Counted from the stretch's first letter, positions 44,812 to 56,170 are shown. The stretch: DNA of 64,000 nucleotides from an uncultured Collinsella sp. (GCA_958413765.1 CATYVH010000005.1:1-64000), one strand, 5' to 3'. Notes: generated from the letters alone by a model not told the origin. A program made the numbers and translations.

Positions 44812-45462
44812 ATGGGAACGGGTCAAAACATAAAGGCGCTTCGCAAGCGCGACCAGCTCACGCAGGAGGAGTTCGCGGCACTTGTCGGCGTCTCCAAAGA
44901 AACGGTATGCCGTTGGGAAAAGGACCGCTATGCCATCCGCCGGTCGACACTGCTCAAGATCGTTTCGAAATTCAATCTGCAGTTTGACGACCTCGCATCG
45001 GAAACCGCAGGGCTTGCCGCAAAGCTCGACCACGAGGGGCGGAAGGGGGAATCCAAGGAAACTACTACTGACTCCCTTTGTGATGTATTTAAAATTCAGA
45101 TGAATGGAGGCAGAACGGGACTCAAGCAGACCGGAACAACGGCGCTCCCCTCATCCGTATTCAAAAACCATCGCGGGTGCTTCTTTGTTCAAATGGACAC
45201 ATCTGCCATGTCCAAATGCTATCCGATAGGATCCCTTCTCCTCGTGGATCCAAACCTGAAACCCTGGAACGGATGCTCCGTCCTCGCCTTGGCCGATAAT
45301 TCCAGAATGGTCATACGGCGATATAGCACCGGCACGAACACCGTGATGCTGTCATCCTACTCATATCGCACGTCGGAACCGGATATTGTGCTGGACAAAC
45401 GCCGAATCAGGATTCTCGGAGTCATCGTCTGGTTTCAGGCATCCCATGACCTGAGCATCTAA
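44812..45462 (+). CDS. XRE-family regulator with S24/LexA-like C-terminal domain
   Basis: The 216-residue protein has an N-terminal helix-turn-helix (about 4-60: IKALRKRDQLTQEEFAALVG, VSKETVCRWEK). Its C-terminus resembles the S24 fold: QMDTSAMSKCYPIGSLLLVD (possible catalytic Ser) and GCSVLALADNSRMVIRRY, where the usual catalytic Lys appears to be Arg. Self-cleavage is therefore doubtful and the domain may only dimerise or sense a ligand. Its ATG directly follows the second arginine deiminase stop, so translation is coupled; it probably regulates the arc genes. Confidence 0.8.
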   Translation: MGTGQNIKALRKRDQLTQEEFAALVGVSKETVCRWEKDRYAIRRSTLLKIVSKFNLQFDDLASETAGLAAKLDHEGRKGESKETTTDSLCDVFKIQMNGGRTGLKQTGTTALPSSVFKNHRGCFFVQMDTSAMSKCYPIGSLLLVDPNLKPWNGCSVLALADNSRMVIRRYSTGTNTVMLSSYSYRTSEPDIVLDKRRIRILGVIVWFQASHDLSI

Positions 45463-45502
45463 CCAAATTTGCTCTTGTTTACCCCCTGCACACATCTCAA
45501 AC

Positions 45503-45538
45503 AGCAAAAGCCCCGCAGCCGGAGCGGACTGCGGGGCT
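45503..45538 (-). terminator. terminator of the second arcC
   Basis: The same stem and T-tract as at 38378-38413, with one loop base different. It also lies between the convergent XRE gene and arcC2. Confidence 0.85.
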
Positions 45539-46548
45539 CGTGAAGAGAGGCTAGTTTGTGGGCGTCTTGCCTGGCGCCCACGGGAGAGGCAACGGAGTAG
45601 GGGCTACTCGTGGATGCGGGTACCGGAGAGGCCGGCCATGGTCTCGGCGGCCTTGTCCAGGGCGCCGATGATGCAGGTGCGGCCCTTGCGGGAACGGGCG
45701 AACTTGATGGCGGCGCGGACCTTGGGCTCCATGGAACCCTTGCCGAACTGACCCTCGTCGGCCAGGCGCTCGGCCTCGTCGGCGGTGATGTCCTCGAGCT
45801 CCTCCTGGTTGGGCTTGCCAAAGTTGATGGCGACGTGCTCGACGGCGGTCAGCAGGAACAGGACGTCGGCGTCGCAGTCCTCGGCCAGCAGCTCGCCGCC
45901 CAGGTCCTTGTCGATGACGGCGGGAACGCCCTTGTAGCAGCCCTTGTTCTCGTAGTCGCGGACGACGGGGATGCCGCCGCCACCGCAGGCGATGACGATG
46001 AACTCGTTGTCAAGCAGGTTGAGGATGGAGTCAGCCTCGACGATCTTCTTGGGATCGGGGGAGGCGACGACGCGACGCCAGCCGCGGCCGGAATCCTCGA
46101 CGAAGACCTTGGAGGGGTCCTCGGCCATGAACTCCTTGGCCTGCTCCTCGGTGTAGAAGGGGCCGATCGGCTTGGTCGGGTTCTTGAACGCGGGATCGTC
46201 CGGGTCGCACTCGATCTGGGTGACGACGGTGGCGGCGTGCCAACGCTTATAGCGCTTGTGCATCTCGCGGCCGATGCCCTGCTGCAGGTGGTAGCCGATG
46301 TAGCCCTGGGACATGGCGCCGCACTCGGGCAGCGGCATCTCGGGGGTGCCGATGGCGTCGTGGGCAGCGGCGAAGGCGTTCTGGATCATGCCGACCTGCG
46401 GGCCGTTGCCGTGGGTGATGATGATCTCGTTGCCCTGCTCGATGAGGCCGAGGAGCGCGTGGGCGGTGTTGCTCACGGCCTCGATCTGCTCGACGGGGTT
46501 GTTGCCGAGGGCGTTGCCGCCGAGGGCGACGACAATACGATCGGGCTT
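45503..46548 (-). repeat. 1,046-bp direct repeat, copy B (arcC2 and terminator)
   Basis: Copy of 38378-39423 in the same orientation. The pair brackets the whole arginine deiminase cluster. Confidence 0.95.
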
Positions 46549-46566
46549 GCCAAGAGGCTTAGACAT
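45604..46566 (-). CDS. arcC: carbamate kinase, copy 2
   Basis: The start is MSKPLGKPDRIVVALGG (ATG at 46566, AAAGGA upstream); 320 residues, differing from copy 1 only at residue 5 (Leu for Tyr). Unlike copy 1 it has its own promoter region and stands alone, so it can supply carbamate kinase independently of the arc operon. Near-perfect DNA identity across gene and terminator, with an abrupt switch at codon 5, suggests recent duplication or gene conversion. Confidence 0.95.
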   Translation of the reverse strand: MSKPLGKPDRIVVALGGNALGNNPVEQIEAVSNTAHALLGLIEQGNEIIITHGNGPQVGMIQNAFAAAHDAIGTPEMPLPECGAMSQGYIGYHLQQGIGREMHKRYKRWHAATVVTQIECDPDDPAFKNPTKPIGPFYTEEQAKEFMAEDPSKVFVEDSGRGWRRVVASPDPKKIVEADSILNLLDNEFIVIACGGGGIPVVRDYENKGCYKGVPAVIDKDLGGELLAEDCDADVLFLLTAVEHVAINFGKPNQEELEDITADEAERLADEGQFGKGSMEPKVRAAIKFARSRKGRTCIIGALDKAAETMAGLSGTRIHE

Positions 46567-46932
46567 TGCTGGAATCCTTTCTGTAAAAGGCCTACAACCC
46601 ATTAATAACCCGCGCCCGTGCGATACGCGAGTTTATTAAGGTTTATATTCTCTTTATCGCTCATTTTATTCATTTTGAAAATAGCGGAACGGTGAACGGT
46701 CGTTTTTATCCGCTCAGCGTACAGAACCCCAGCTCAGACATATCTACGCCATTTACGTGCAACTTTATTTAAATGCAGCGAGGATTATGTCGGATTATGC
46801 AAACTACATCTCTGCTAAACACAAAACGGACAGCGCAATATCTTACTCGCACTATACGAGATTCTATGCACTTATAAGTTGAGTATGCACCCCTGCAAAA
46901 ACAAGGGGCTTTTCATCCAACATAAGGGATAG

Positions 46933-47151
46933 CCGATCGCGCTTCACCCCGCGGCAAGCGACTGCGAGTTCGCAGTATGGAACTTTACCGTCGGCTTCTG
47001 CATGAACGCTACCGACGCCCTTTCGCTCCTGCGCGCCCAAGCAGCCGAGAACGCTAACGGCGCCACTGTCAACCTGGCCACCCTCAACAACGGCGCCGCC
47101 AGCCTTTTCGCAAAGTACCGTGCTGGCTCGCTGGCTTTGAGGCCTAAGTGA
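46933..47151 (+). pseudogene. short coding-like remnant
   Basis: An open frame runs from just after a TAG at about 46930 to the TGA at 47149-47151. It reads protein-like (ASDCEFAVWNFTVGFCMNAT, then an Ala/Asn-rich part ending SLALRPK) but has no good start or ribosome site; an ATG at 47002 would give 49 residues. I do not recognise the parent protein. The rest of the 690-bp gap before the ATPase is AT-rich promoter-like DNA. Confidence 0.3.
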
Positions 47152-47157
47152 GCTTTG

Positions 47158-47243
47158 CTATTTGCCAATTTTTGTATGATTTGGGTCAAATCTATTTGTC
47201 AATTTTTGTATGATTAGGGGCAAATCTATTTGCCAATTTTTGT
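47158..47243. repeat. tandem direct repeat, 34-bp period, about 2.5 copies
   Basis: Copies start at 47158, 47192 and 47226, each beginning CTATTTGCCAATTTTTGT or a one-base variant. They end 16 bp before the ATG of the DUF4143 ATPase. There are no spacers between copies. Confidence 0.85.
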
Positions 47244-47258
47244 CAATGAGGTGTTTTA

Positions 47259-48620
47259 ATGCTACGCCGCAAAGTCACTGATAGGCTTTTGAGCTGGAAG
47301 AATAACTCCCATAAGGCCCTGCTTGTTACCGGTGCGCGCCAGATTGGCAAGAGCTATGCGATTCGCGCGTTTGGTAAAGACAACTACGCTTCGTATTTTG
47401 AGGTCAATTTGCTACTCGACGCCGAGGCAAGGGATGTGCTTGTTGGCGCCAAGAACGCCGTTGACTTTATCAACCGTGTGGCCCTTCTTGCGGATGCACC
47501 GCTTGCTGAGGGAGATACGCTTATCTTTGTCGATGAGATTCAGGAATACCCGCAGATCATTACGCTCATGAAGGCATTGGTCGAGGACGGGCGCTTTAGC
47601 TATGTCTTCTCGGGGTCTATGCTTGGGACCGAGTTTAAGGGGATCTCTTCTTTTCCGGTAGGGTATGTCGAACACATTGTTATGCGGCCGATGGATTTTG
47701 AAGAGTTTTGTTGGGCAAACAGCGTCAGCGAGAATGTGCTTGCAGGAATTCGCAGCTGCCTTGTCGAAAGGCGACCCGTCGAAAACTATATTCATGAGGC
47801 GATGCTCAAAAACTTTAGAGCCTATATCGTTTGCGGCGGCATGCCGGAGGTCGTTCAGAACTATATCGATTCGGGCTATTCGCTCGTGAGAACGCGTGAG
47901 CTTCAAATTCAGCTAGTCGATCAGTACAAAAGCGACATCTCTAAATATGCATCGACTCGAGCGTTTAACGTTCGCTCCATTTTCGAGCAAATTCCCGTTC
48001 AACTTGAGGCGGAATCCCATCGCTTTGTTGTTTCATCCCTGGGCGAGGGGGCTCGCCTTCAAAAATACGAGCAGGATTTCCTATGGTTGGTGAACGCGGG
48101 CGTTGGACTGATGGTCGCCCAGGTGACGGAGGCCCGGAGTCCTCTTAAGAGGACAGAGAAGGCGACCGCCTTTAAGCTATACGAGTCTGATACAGGCATG
48201 CTCGCATCACGGTATCCCGGCAGCACGGCACGCGCCGTCTACCTTGATATGAAAACCCCCAACCTCGGCGGTCTCTATGAGAACGTGGTCGCGCAGGAGC
48301 TTGTCGCCCTTGGAACTGATGCATGGTACTACCAGACACGCGAGGTCGGCGAAGTTGACTTTGTGATCGAAGGCACCCGCGGGCACGTTGTCCCAATCGA
48401 GGTCAAATCGGGCAAGAAGGTTCGAGCCCATGCGGCCCTCGACCGTCTGATGAGCGTGAGCGAGTACAAAATCCCCGAGGCCGTTGTGCTAAGCCACGAG
48501 AACCTCAGCAAAGAGGGCAAGGTCCTGTACGTTCCAATCTATATGACATTCTGCCTCGATGAGTTTATGGAAAAGGACGACCCCAACAACGATTTCTCGT
48601 TTGCGCCCATATCCCTCTAG
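47259..48620 (+). CDS. AAA ATPase with DUF4143 domain
   Basis: The 453-residue protein has an N-terminal P-loop ATPase domain (Walker A VTGARQIGKSYA, Walker B LIFVDEIQEYP, sensor FSGSMLG) and a C-terminal DUF4143 region with a restriction-endonuclease-like strand pattern (ELVALGTDAWYYQTR, VDFVIEG, PIEVKSGKK). Such proteins are common, often horizontally moved genes of unknown role in gut bacteria. It has lower GC than its neighbours and lies between a 34-bp tandem repeat and an 80-bp tandem repeat. Confidence 0.88.
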   Translation: MLRRKVTDRLLSWKNNSHKALLVTGARQIGKSYAIRAFGKDNYASYFEVNLLLDAEARDVLVGAKNAVDFINRVALLADAPLAEGDTLIFVDEIQEYPQIITLMKALVEDGRFSYVFSGSMLGTEFKGISSFPVGYVEHIVMRPMDFEEFCWANSVSENVLAGIRSCLVERRPVENYIHEAMLKNFRAYIVCGGMPEVVQNYIDSGYSLVRTRELQIQLVDQYKSDISKYASTRAFNVRSIFEQIPVQLEAESHRFVVSSLGEGARLQKYEQDFLWLVNAGVGLMVAQVTEARSPLKRTEKATAFKLYESDTGMLASRYPGSTARAVYLDMKTPNLGGLYENVVAQELVALGTDAWYYQTREVGEVDFVIEGTRGHVVPIEVKSGKKVRAHAALDRLMSVSEYKIPEAVVLSHENLSKEGKVLYVPIYMTFCLDEFMEKDDPNNDFSFAPISL

Positions 48621-48649
48621 GCCATCTGAGTCCGCAAGCCAGCCCCCAC

Positions 48650-48860
48650 GCCCAAAGTACTGCGCCTTTCGCGCCAAAGGCGCGAAACAGCAAGGGGATA
48701 GAAGGCAGCGACAACCAACTCCCCCACTATGCCCAAAGTGCTGCGATGTTTCGCGCAAAGCGCGAAACAGCACTGGGGCAGCAGAAGGCCACAATCAGCT
48801 AGCCCTCCATGCCCAAAGTGGCGCGTGGTTTCGCGGCCACGCCGCGAAACAGCGACCGGG
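48650..48860. repeat. three tandem ~80-bp units, each with a TTTCGCG hairpin
   Basis: GCCCAAAGT starts units at 48650, 48731 and 48811. Each unit contains a hairpin near GTTTCGCG...CGCGAAACAG (48660-48690, 48741-48770, 48821-48852); loop bases vary between units while stems stay paired. It lies downstream of the DUF4143 gene, convergent with pyruvate oxidoreductase. Confidence 0.85.
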
Positions 48861-48920
48861 ACAAGGCACCCCACCAACCACGTCCTTCATCAGCCCACAC
48901 AATCCGAGGACGTAGTCGTA

Positions 48921-49045
48921 GCAGGATCTGAGGGCTGACCTTCGCGGACACTCCGCAGGACGAAAGAACCCCCGCCGCACGTAGTGTGCAGCGGGGGTTC
49001 TTTCATGTCCGAGGACGTCCGCGAAGGTCAGCCCTCAGATCCTGC
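48921..49045. repeat. 125-bp nested palindrome, 29-bp perfect arms
   Basis: Arms 48921-48949 and 49017-49045 are exact reverse complements (GCAGGATCTGAGGGCTGACC...). The interior holds the terminator hairpin at 48962-49004. The architecture resembles 25050-25192 although the sequence differs. Confidence 0.85.
48962..49004 (-). terminator. terminator of pyruvate:ferredoxin oxidoreductase
   Basis: GAAAGAACCCCCGC and GCGGGGGTTCTTTC pair over 14 bp; the stem end itself supplies the T-rich tract on the minus strand. Confidence 0.75.
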
Positions 49046-49055
49046 GGTGGGAGAC

Positions 49056-52595
<3,540 letters not shown>

Positions 52596-52940
52596 ATACC
52601 CCTCTCCTCTCATATAGGTATACAGGCCCCGGCGATCGCCGGGATGTTGGCGTGATGGGATTTTCGCTGTTGCTTCCAATCATCTGGCAGGCAGGCTCAG
52701 CAGCAGGTACATGGCGTGGAGAGAAGGCATGCCGAGGCGAGGAGGGCTGCACGCACTCCACAGGCCCAGCTGCCCGTCTTGCACATGACCGAGCGCCGCA
52801 AAGGCCGCATGCCGGATGCTCCCGGGCACGCCCCGGCGATGGGAGGCACCCGCAACGGAAATCCGCATGCGGGTTTATTGTACCCCGCCGCCAAGTGTAA
52901 TTTCGACAAATATAGGTGGGCGGTAAAGGTTTACCTCGGG
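52596..52940 (-). other. long leader/promoter region of the oxidoreductase gene
   Basis: No gene is visible. On the minus strand a TACAAT element at about 52877-52882 could be a -10 box, which would give a ~280-nt 5' leader with several GC-rich stems (for example around CCGCATGCGG at 52865). I recognise no known riboswitch. Confidence 0.35.
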
Positions 52941-53478
52941 TGACCGCCAAGGGCCAAAATGAACGCTTCGTCCCCGGGCGATTGGCCCTGGCGCGCCATG
53001 GAGTGTCCCGGAGTGCCGGCATAAAAGGAACGTCCCCATCTGCCGACTAGAGGGCGCCGACGCCGAGGAGGATAGCGTAGGTGGTGGATTCGCCAAGTCT
53101 GAGCTCGTCGCCGGGGTTGAGCTGAGCGGAGCGGCCGGGCTCGACCTGGATGCAGACGTTCGTCGCGCCGTTTACCACCATGGTTCCGTTGGTGGACGAC
53201 AAGTCCTCGACGTGCCAGATATTTTGAGCATCGCACCAGATATGGGCATGGCGGGCCGAGACGTCGTCGGTGATGCCGCCCTCCCCCGTTGCCAGCGCGC
53301 CGATCTCAACGCCTTCCTCACTCGGCTGAATCCAGCGCGGGACGCTCACCACGTAGCCGTTTTGCACGCACAGCAGTCCCAGCGGATGCGCCGGCGCGAC
53401 CTCGTGCTCGCCCGCGACCGAAGATGTGCTCAGCGAGCGCGGCGTCGACGTGTCGCCGCCACGGGTCGCATGAGCGCG
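52941..53478 (-). repeat. island direct repeat, left copy (truncated FHA gene plus downstream DNA)
   Basis: It is homologous in the same orientation to 59693-60218, including the downstream GGGGAC-core repeat and the stop codon. Homology ends near the codons for AHATRGG on the left and AHATCGG on the right. Confidence 0.85.
53000..53045. repeat. dispersed GGGGACGTTCC-core repeat, second copy
   Basis: Same unit as 8270-8315 and 59742-59787. It ends at the stop codon of the truncated FHA gene. Confidence 0.7.
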
Positions 53479-53526
53479 GCGGCTCGCCCGACTTGGAACT
53501 AAGGCGGGCGTGAGAGCAAACGGCAT
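53047..53526 (-). pseudogene. truncated FHA-domain protein gene
   Basis: The frame encodes the C-terminal ~135 residues of the FHA protein at 59789-60727, including WIQPSE-GVEIGALATG, SARHAHIWCDAQNIWHVED and SSTNGTMVVNGA. The N-terminal ~165 residues are missing, replaced by about 20 unrelated codons after an ATG at 53526. A 159-residue FHA-only product could still be made, but no good ribosome site is seen. It marks the left border of the island. Confidence 0.8.
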
Positions 53527-53529
53527 AGG

Positions 53530-54042
53530 GAACGAATCTTGCGGATGTACTCCTCGACGTCAGGCAGGTAAGCCCCACGAAGTCACCGGGGAGGCCCAAG
53601 CGGCCCGGCACCACTTCCAGATTCTGACCAGGGCGAGTCGTTCGCCGGTGGCTGAAGGCTCGCTCCCACCCAAAAGGGGAGATTCGCGTTGTTCCCCAAT
53701 CGCTCTCGCATCTTTCATTTTGCTCGAGGTGGGCTATAAAAACTTTCCTGGTGAAAGGCGGCGATTGGTTTCCTTTCTTTCTAGAGGAGCGCGCCTGTAA
53801 TCTGTTTTCATCCTAAATCAAGTTAAGATCGGACCTTCCAGAGGCAAGTCGACTCAAACTGCGAGGCTCCATGTTGGAATAAAGAGCGCTGTCGAAGTGC
53901 CAACAACACAAAGCTTGCCAGTCTCAAATAGAACCTTTTGGGAGTCCGATTGGGCCGCACACCGAATCCCCGCTGGTGGTTTTTTATAGCTGCGCAACAA
54001 TAAACAAGGTTAGTGCCAGTCCAGCATGAAATTGAGGAACGT
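53530..54042. other. left island junction, no intact gene
   Basis: GC content drops along this stretch. On the minus strand a short protein-like fragment (AYLPDVEEYIRKIRSL, ending SRPP and a stop) lies at about 53498-53570, perhaps the tail of a lost gene. 53800-54040 is AT-rich and probably holds the promoter of the radical SAM gene. Confidence 0.35.
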
Positions 54043-55401
54043 ATGCATTTTTTCTCAGTAAGTGATCGTCGTTACTGCTTCGATGAGGTCACTCGCAATT
54101 GCTTTCAGGTTGACCAAGCATCAGAAGATGCGCTTCGCATATTTGAAGCATCGGGAAGAACGGTCAACTCGAAGTTGCTAACAAAGTCACTTGCTGCGAA
54201 AGGCTACGACCAAACGACCATAGCAGAACTTGAAGACGACATTGATGAGTATCAACGATTGTCTGAGCGGACTTTCTTAACAAAAGACACGCCTCGAAAA
54301 CTTAGATCCATCGAACTCCACGTTTCACATGCATGCAACCTTGGTTGTAGTTACTGTTTTGCCGGTAAAGGAGATTATGGAACGTCTCCTCTGCTGATGA
54401 CAGACGAGATAGCCTTCAAGGCGGTCGACTACCTCGTCGCAAGTTCATCGGAAAACGAAACGCTTGCGATCGTCTTTTTTGGTGGGGAACCCATGATTAA
54501 CGAGCCGCTGATATGGAAAACGGTCGACTATTCAAAAAGAATATACCCCAATAGAAACTTTACCTATTCTATTACGACCAACGGAACGCTTTTGAATGAC
54601 ACTGCTGTGAATTCTTTCAAGGAGCACGGGTTTTCTGTTCTGATTAGTCTCGATGGTACAGGATGCAAGCACGATGCATCGCGCCCGTACAAGACGGGAG
54701 GCGGCTCTTTCTCCGATATCGACAAAAACGTTCGTCGTTTTTCCGAGTCGTTCCCCTTCGGCGCAAGAGCGACCTTAACAAATAATAACTGTAACCTTGT
54801 TGAAGACTATCTTCAGTTTAAAGAGATGGGCTTCAGAAGGATTTACTTCTCGCCCGTGAGCTCATTCGATGAGAATATCAAACTCGACGAACACTCATTA
54901 AACAAAATCAGGGCGGGCCTAATAGATTTGGCGGATCAATATCTCAAACAGATTGATCAAGGGGAAAAGCCCTTGTTTAGAACATTGAAAACTGCAGTTG
55001 ATTTGATTATGAGCAACAGGATCGCCTTTGTCGGATGCGGGGCTGGCAGGCGTTTTATTTCCGTGACTCCCGAAGGGGACGTATACCCCTGTCACAGGTT
55101 TGTCGGGATGATGCGATTCAAAATGGGCAACATCGTCACCGGAATTGACGAAACTAGGTATATTGAAAACTGGAGTCAGGGTGTCGAAAAAAGAATTGAC
55201 TGTACGGACTGTTGGGCTCGGTCTTTCTGTGGTGGGGGCTGTAGCTGGGAGGCTGCAGGCGAGCACGGCTACTTGCCCAAGAGTCTACACCCTGCATCAT
55301 GTGAATATAGAAAAATGTGCTACGAGATGGCTTTTGACCTTATTTCCCGCCACTCATCTTCGCAGGAGAAAAATCAACGAGAAGCTACTGTATCGGAATA
55401 A
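54043..55401 (+). CDS. radical SAM/SPASM peptide maturase (ranthipeptide-type)
   Basis: The start is MHFFSVSDRRYCFDE (ATG at 54043, GAGGAA upstream; an earlier GTG is less likely); 452 residues. An N-terminal peptide-recognition-like part (about 1-85) precedes the radical SAM barrel with Cys98, Cys102 and Cys105 in CNLGCSYCFA and the FFGGEP motif at 145-150. The SPASM region has Cys332, 350, 387, 390, 396, 400, 420 and 426 (VTPEGDVYPCHRFVG, CGGGCSWEA), enough for two auxiliary 4Fe-4S clusters. This is the pattern of enzymes forming Cys thioethers in peptides (SCIFF/PapB type). Two Cys-rich peptides follow directly. AT-rich compared with flanking genes. Confidence 0.9.
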   Translation: MHFFSVSDRRYCFDEVTRNCFQVDQASEDALRIFEASGRTVNSKLLTKSLAAKGYDQTTIAELEDDIDEYQRLSERTFLTKDTPRKLRSIELHVSHACNLGCSYCFAGKGDYGTSPLLMTDEIAFKAVDYLVASSSENETLAIVFFGGEPMINEPLIWKTVDYSKRIYPNRNFTYSITTNGTLLNDTAVNSFKEHGFSVLISLDGTGCKHDASRPYKTGGGSFSDIDKNVRRFSESFPFGARATLTNNNCNLVEDYLQFKEMGFRRIYFSPVSSFDENIKLDEHSLNKIRAGLIDLADQYLKQIDQGEKPLFRTLKTAVDLIMSNRIAFVGCGAGRRFISVTPEGDVYPCHRFVGMMRFKMGNIVTGIDETRYIENWSQGVEKRIDCTDCWARSFCGGGCSWEAAGEHGYLPKSLHPASCEYRKMCYEMAFDLISRHSSSQEKNQREATVSE

Positions 55402-55570
55402 GCGGTTCAGCGCATTGCTGTCACCATTGTGGAGGTGTTCGTTCTTCTGATTACCGTCTGTGAAGCTTATTGCTACGTTCGCCGAAACCATTCTAGAAAT
55501 ATGGTGAACTAGACATCTTGGTTTGTTATACACAATATTGAGGTTTTTCTGCACTCAAAGGGAGGTAGTC

Positions 55571-55774
55571 GTGAAGCATATTCATCCGATTAATCCAGGA
55601 AGTGGCGACGAGGCAGGCGTGAAGCCGATGTCTTTTGACTGCCTCTTGGGCATTACTGACATCTGTACTGTTTATGATAAAGCAGATGGCTGTGGTGCAT
55701 ACGATTACTGCGACTATGACATGGATGGCGGCAGCATCTGCGTTGTAGATCACTGTGGCATTGATCAAACGTAG
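55571..55774 (+). CDS. Cys/Asp-rich precursor peptide 1 (candidate ranthipeptide)
   Basis: GTG start with GGGAGG 5 bp upstream; 67 residues. It begins KHIHPINPG, as peptide 2 begins KHIHPVG, suggesting a common leader. Six Cys follow at 24, 32, 41, 47, 57 and 62. Asp follows Cys at +4 (C32-D36, C41-D45) or +3 (C47-D50, C57-D60, C62-D65); the first pair is wider (C24-D30). This matches the Cys-X3-Asp logic of freyrasin, where a radical SAM enzyme joins Cys sulfur to the Asp beta carbon. Not similar to neighbouring housekeeping proteins. Confidence 0.8.
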   Translation: MKHIHPINPGSGDEAGVKPMSFDCLLGITDICTVYDKADGCGAYDYCDYDMDGGSICVVDHCGIDQT

Positions 55775-55804
55775 TCTCTAATTGGATTAAGGTGAGGAGC
55801 TGTT

Positions 55805-55984
55805 ATGAAGCATATCCATCCTGTTGGTTCAAATGAACATCCTCCCGTTGAGCCTTGTTGTCTTGGAGTTGATATATGCAATTTTTACGACATCGCCGAG
55901 TGCCCTGTTGCGGATTGGTGCTATGTCGATAAAGAATCAAGCTGTGTTTTGCCAGCAGATTGGTGCGATCCAGTTGACGAGTAG
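55805..55984 (+). CDS. Cys/Asp-rich precursor peptide 2 (candidate ranthipeptide)
   Basis: ATG start with GTGAGGAG 5 bp upstream; 59 residues, 30 bp after peptide 1. It shares the KHIHP start and the Cys-LG-X-DIC-X2-YD pattern with peptide 1. Seven Cys at 18, 19, 25, 33, 39, 47 and 54. Cys-X3-Asp occurs four times (C19-D23, C25-D29, C33-D37, C54-D58), with Cys-X2-Asp at C39-D42 and a wider pair C47-D52. The strong Asp spacing in two divergent peptides argues that the Cys-Asp pairs are the modification sites. Confidence 0.8.
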   Translation: MKHIHPVGSNEHPPVEPCCLGVDICNFYDIAECPVADWCYVDKESSCVLPADWCDPVDE

Positions 55985-56062
55985 TTTTGTGGCTAGGAAC
56001 TATTTGGTCCAATTCAGAATAAGATGGGAACAAATACCAAAATCTCGTGTCTGGGAGGAGTT

Positions 56063-56170
56063 ATGCCATTATTGCAAGGTCTCGTTGGATTAGCCTTTAT
56101 ACTTGCGTTATATCTGGCACCTTTTTTAATTCTATTCTTCATTATCCGACTCTTTCTTCGGAGAAAATAG
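56063..56170 (+). CDS. 35-residue hydrophobic membrane peptide
   Basis: GGGAGGAG lies 3 bp before the ATG. The 35-residue product begins MPLLQGLVGLAFILALYLAP and ends LFLRRK: one membrane helix with a positively charged C-terminus. It follows the two precursor peptides by 78 bp and precedes a terminator, so it closes the peptide operon. A role in self-protection or export is possible; a small toxin is an alternative. No family recognised. Confidence 0.6.
   Translation: MPLLQGLVGLAFILALYLAPFLILFFIIRLFLRRK

Noticed and set aside
38378..46548. composite transposon carried by two arcC copies
   Set aside because: The repeats contain only arcC and its terminator; no transposase or terminal inverted repeats were seen.
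47158..47243. possible CRISPR array
   Set aside because: The 34-bp copies are directly joined with no spacers, only 2.5 copies, and no cas genes.
52596..52940. riboswitch in the oxidoreductase leader
   Set aside because: Stems are present but no known aptamer core could be recognised.
54043..55984. classic SCIFF peptide system
   Set aside because: The leader start is similar (KHI), but the Cys are spaced by Asp motifs and the peptides are longer and doubled, closer to the freyrasin type.
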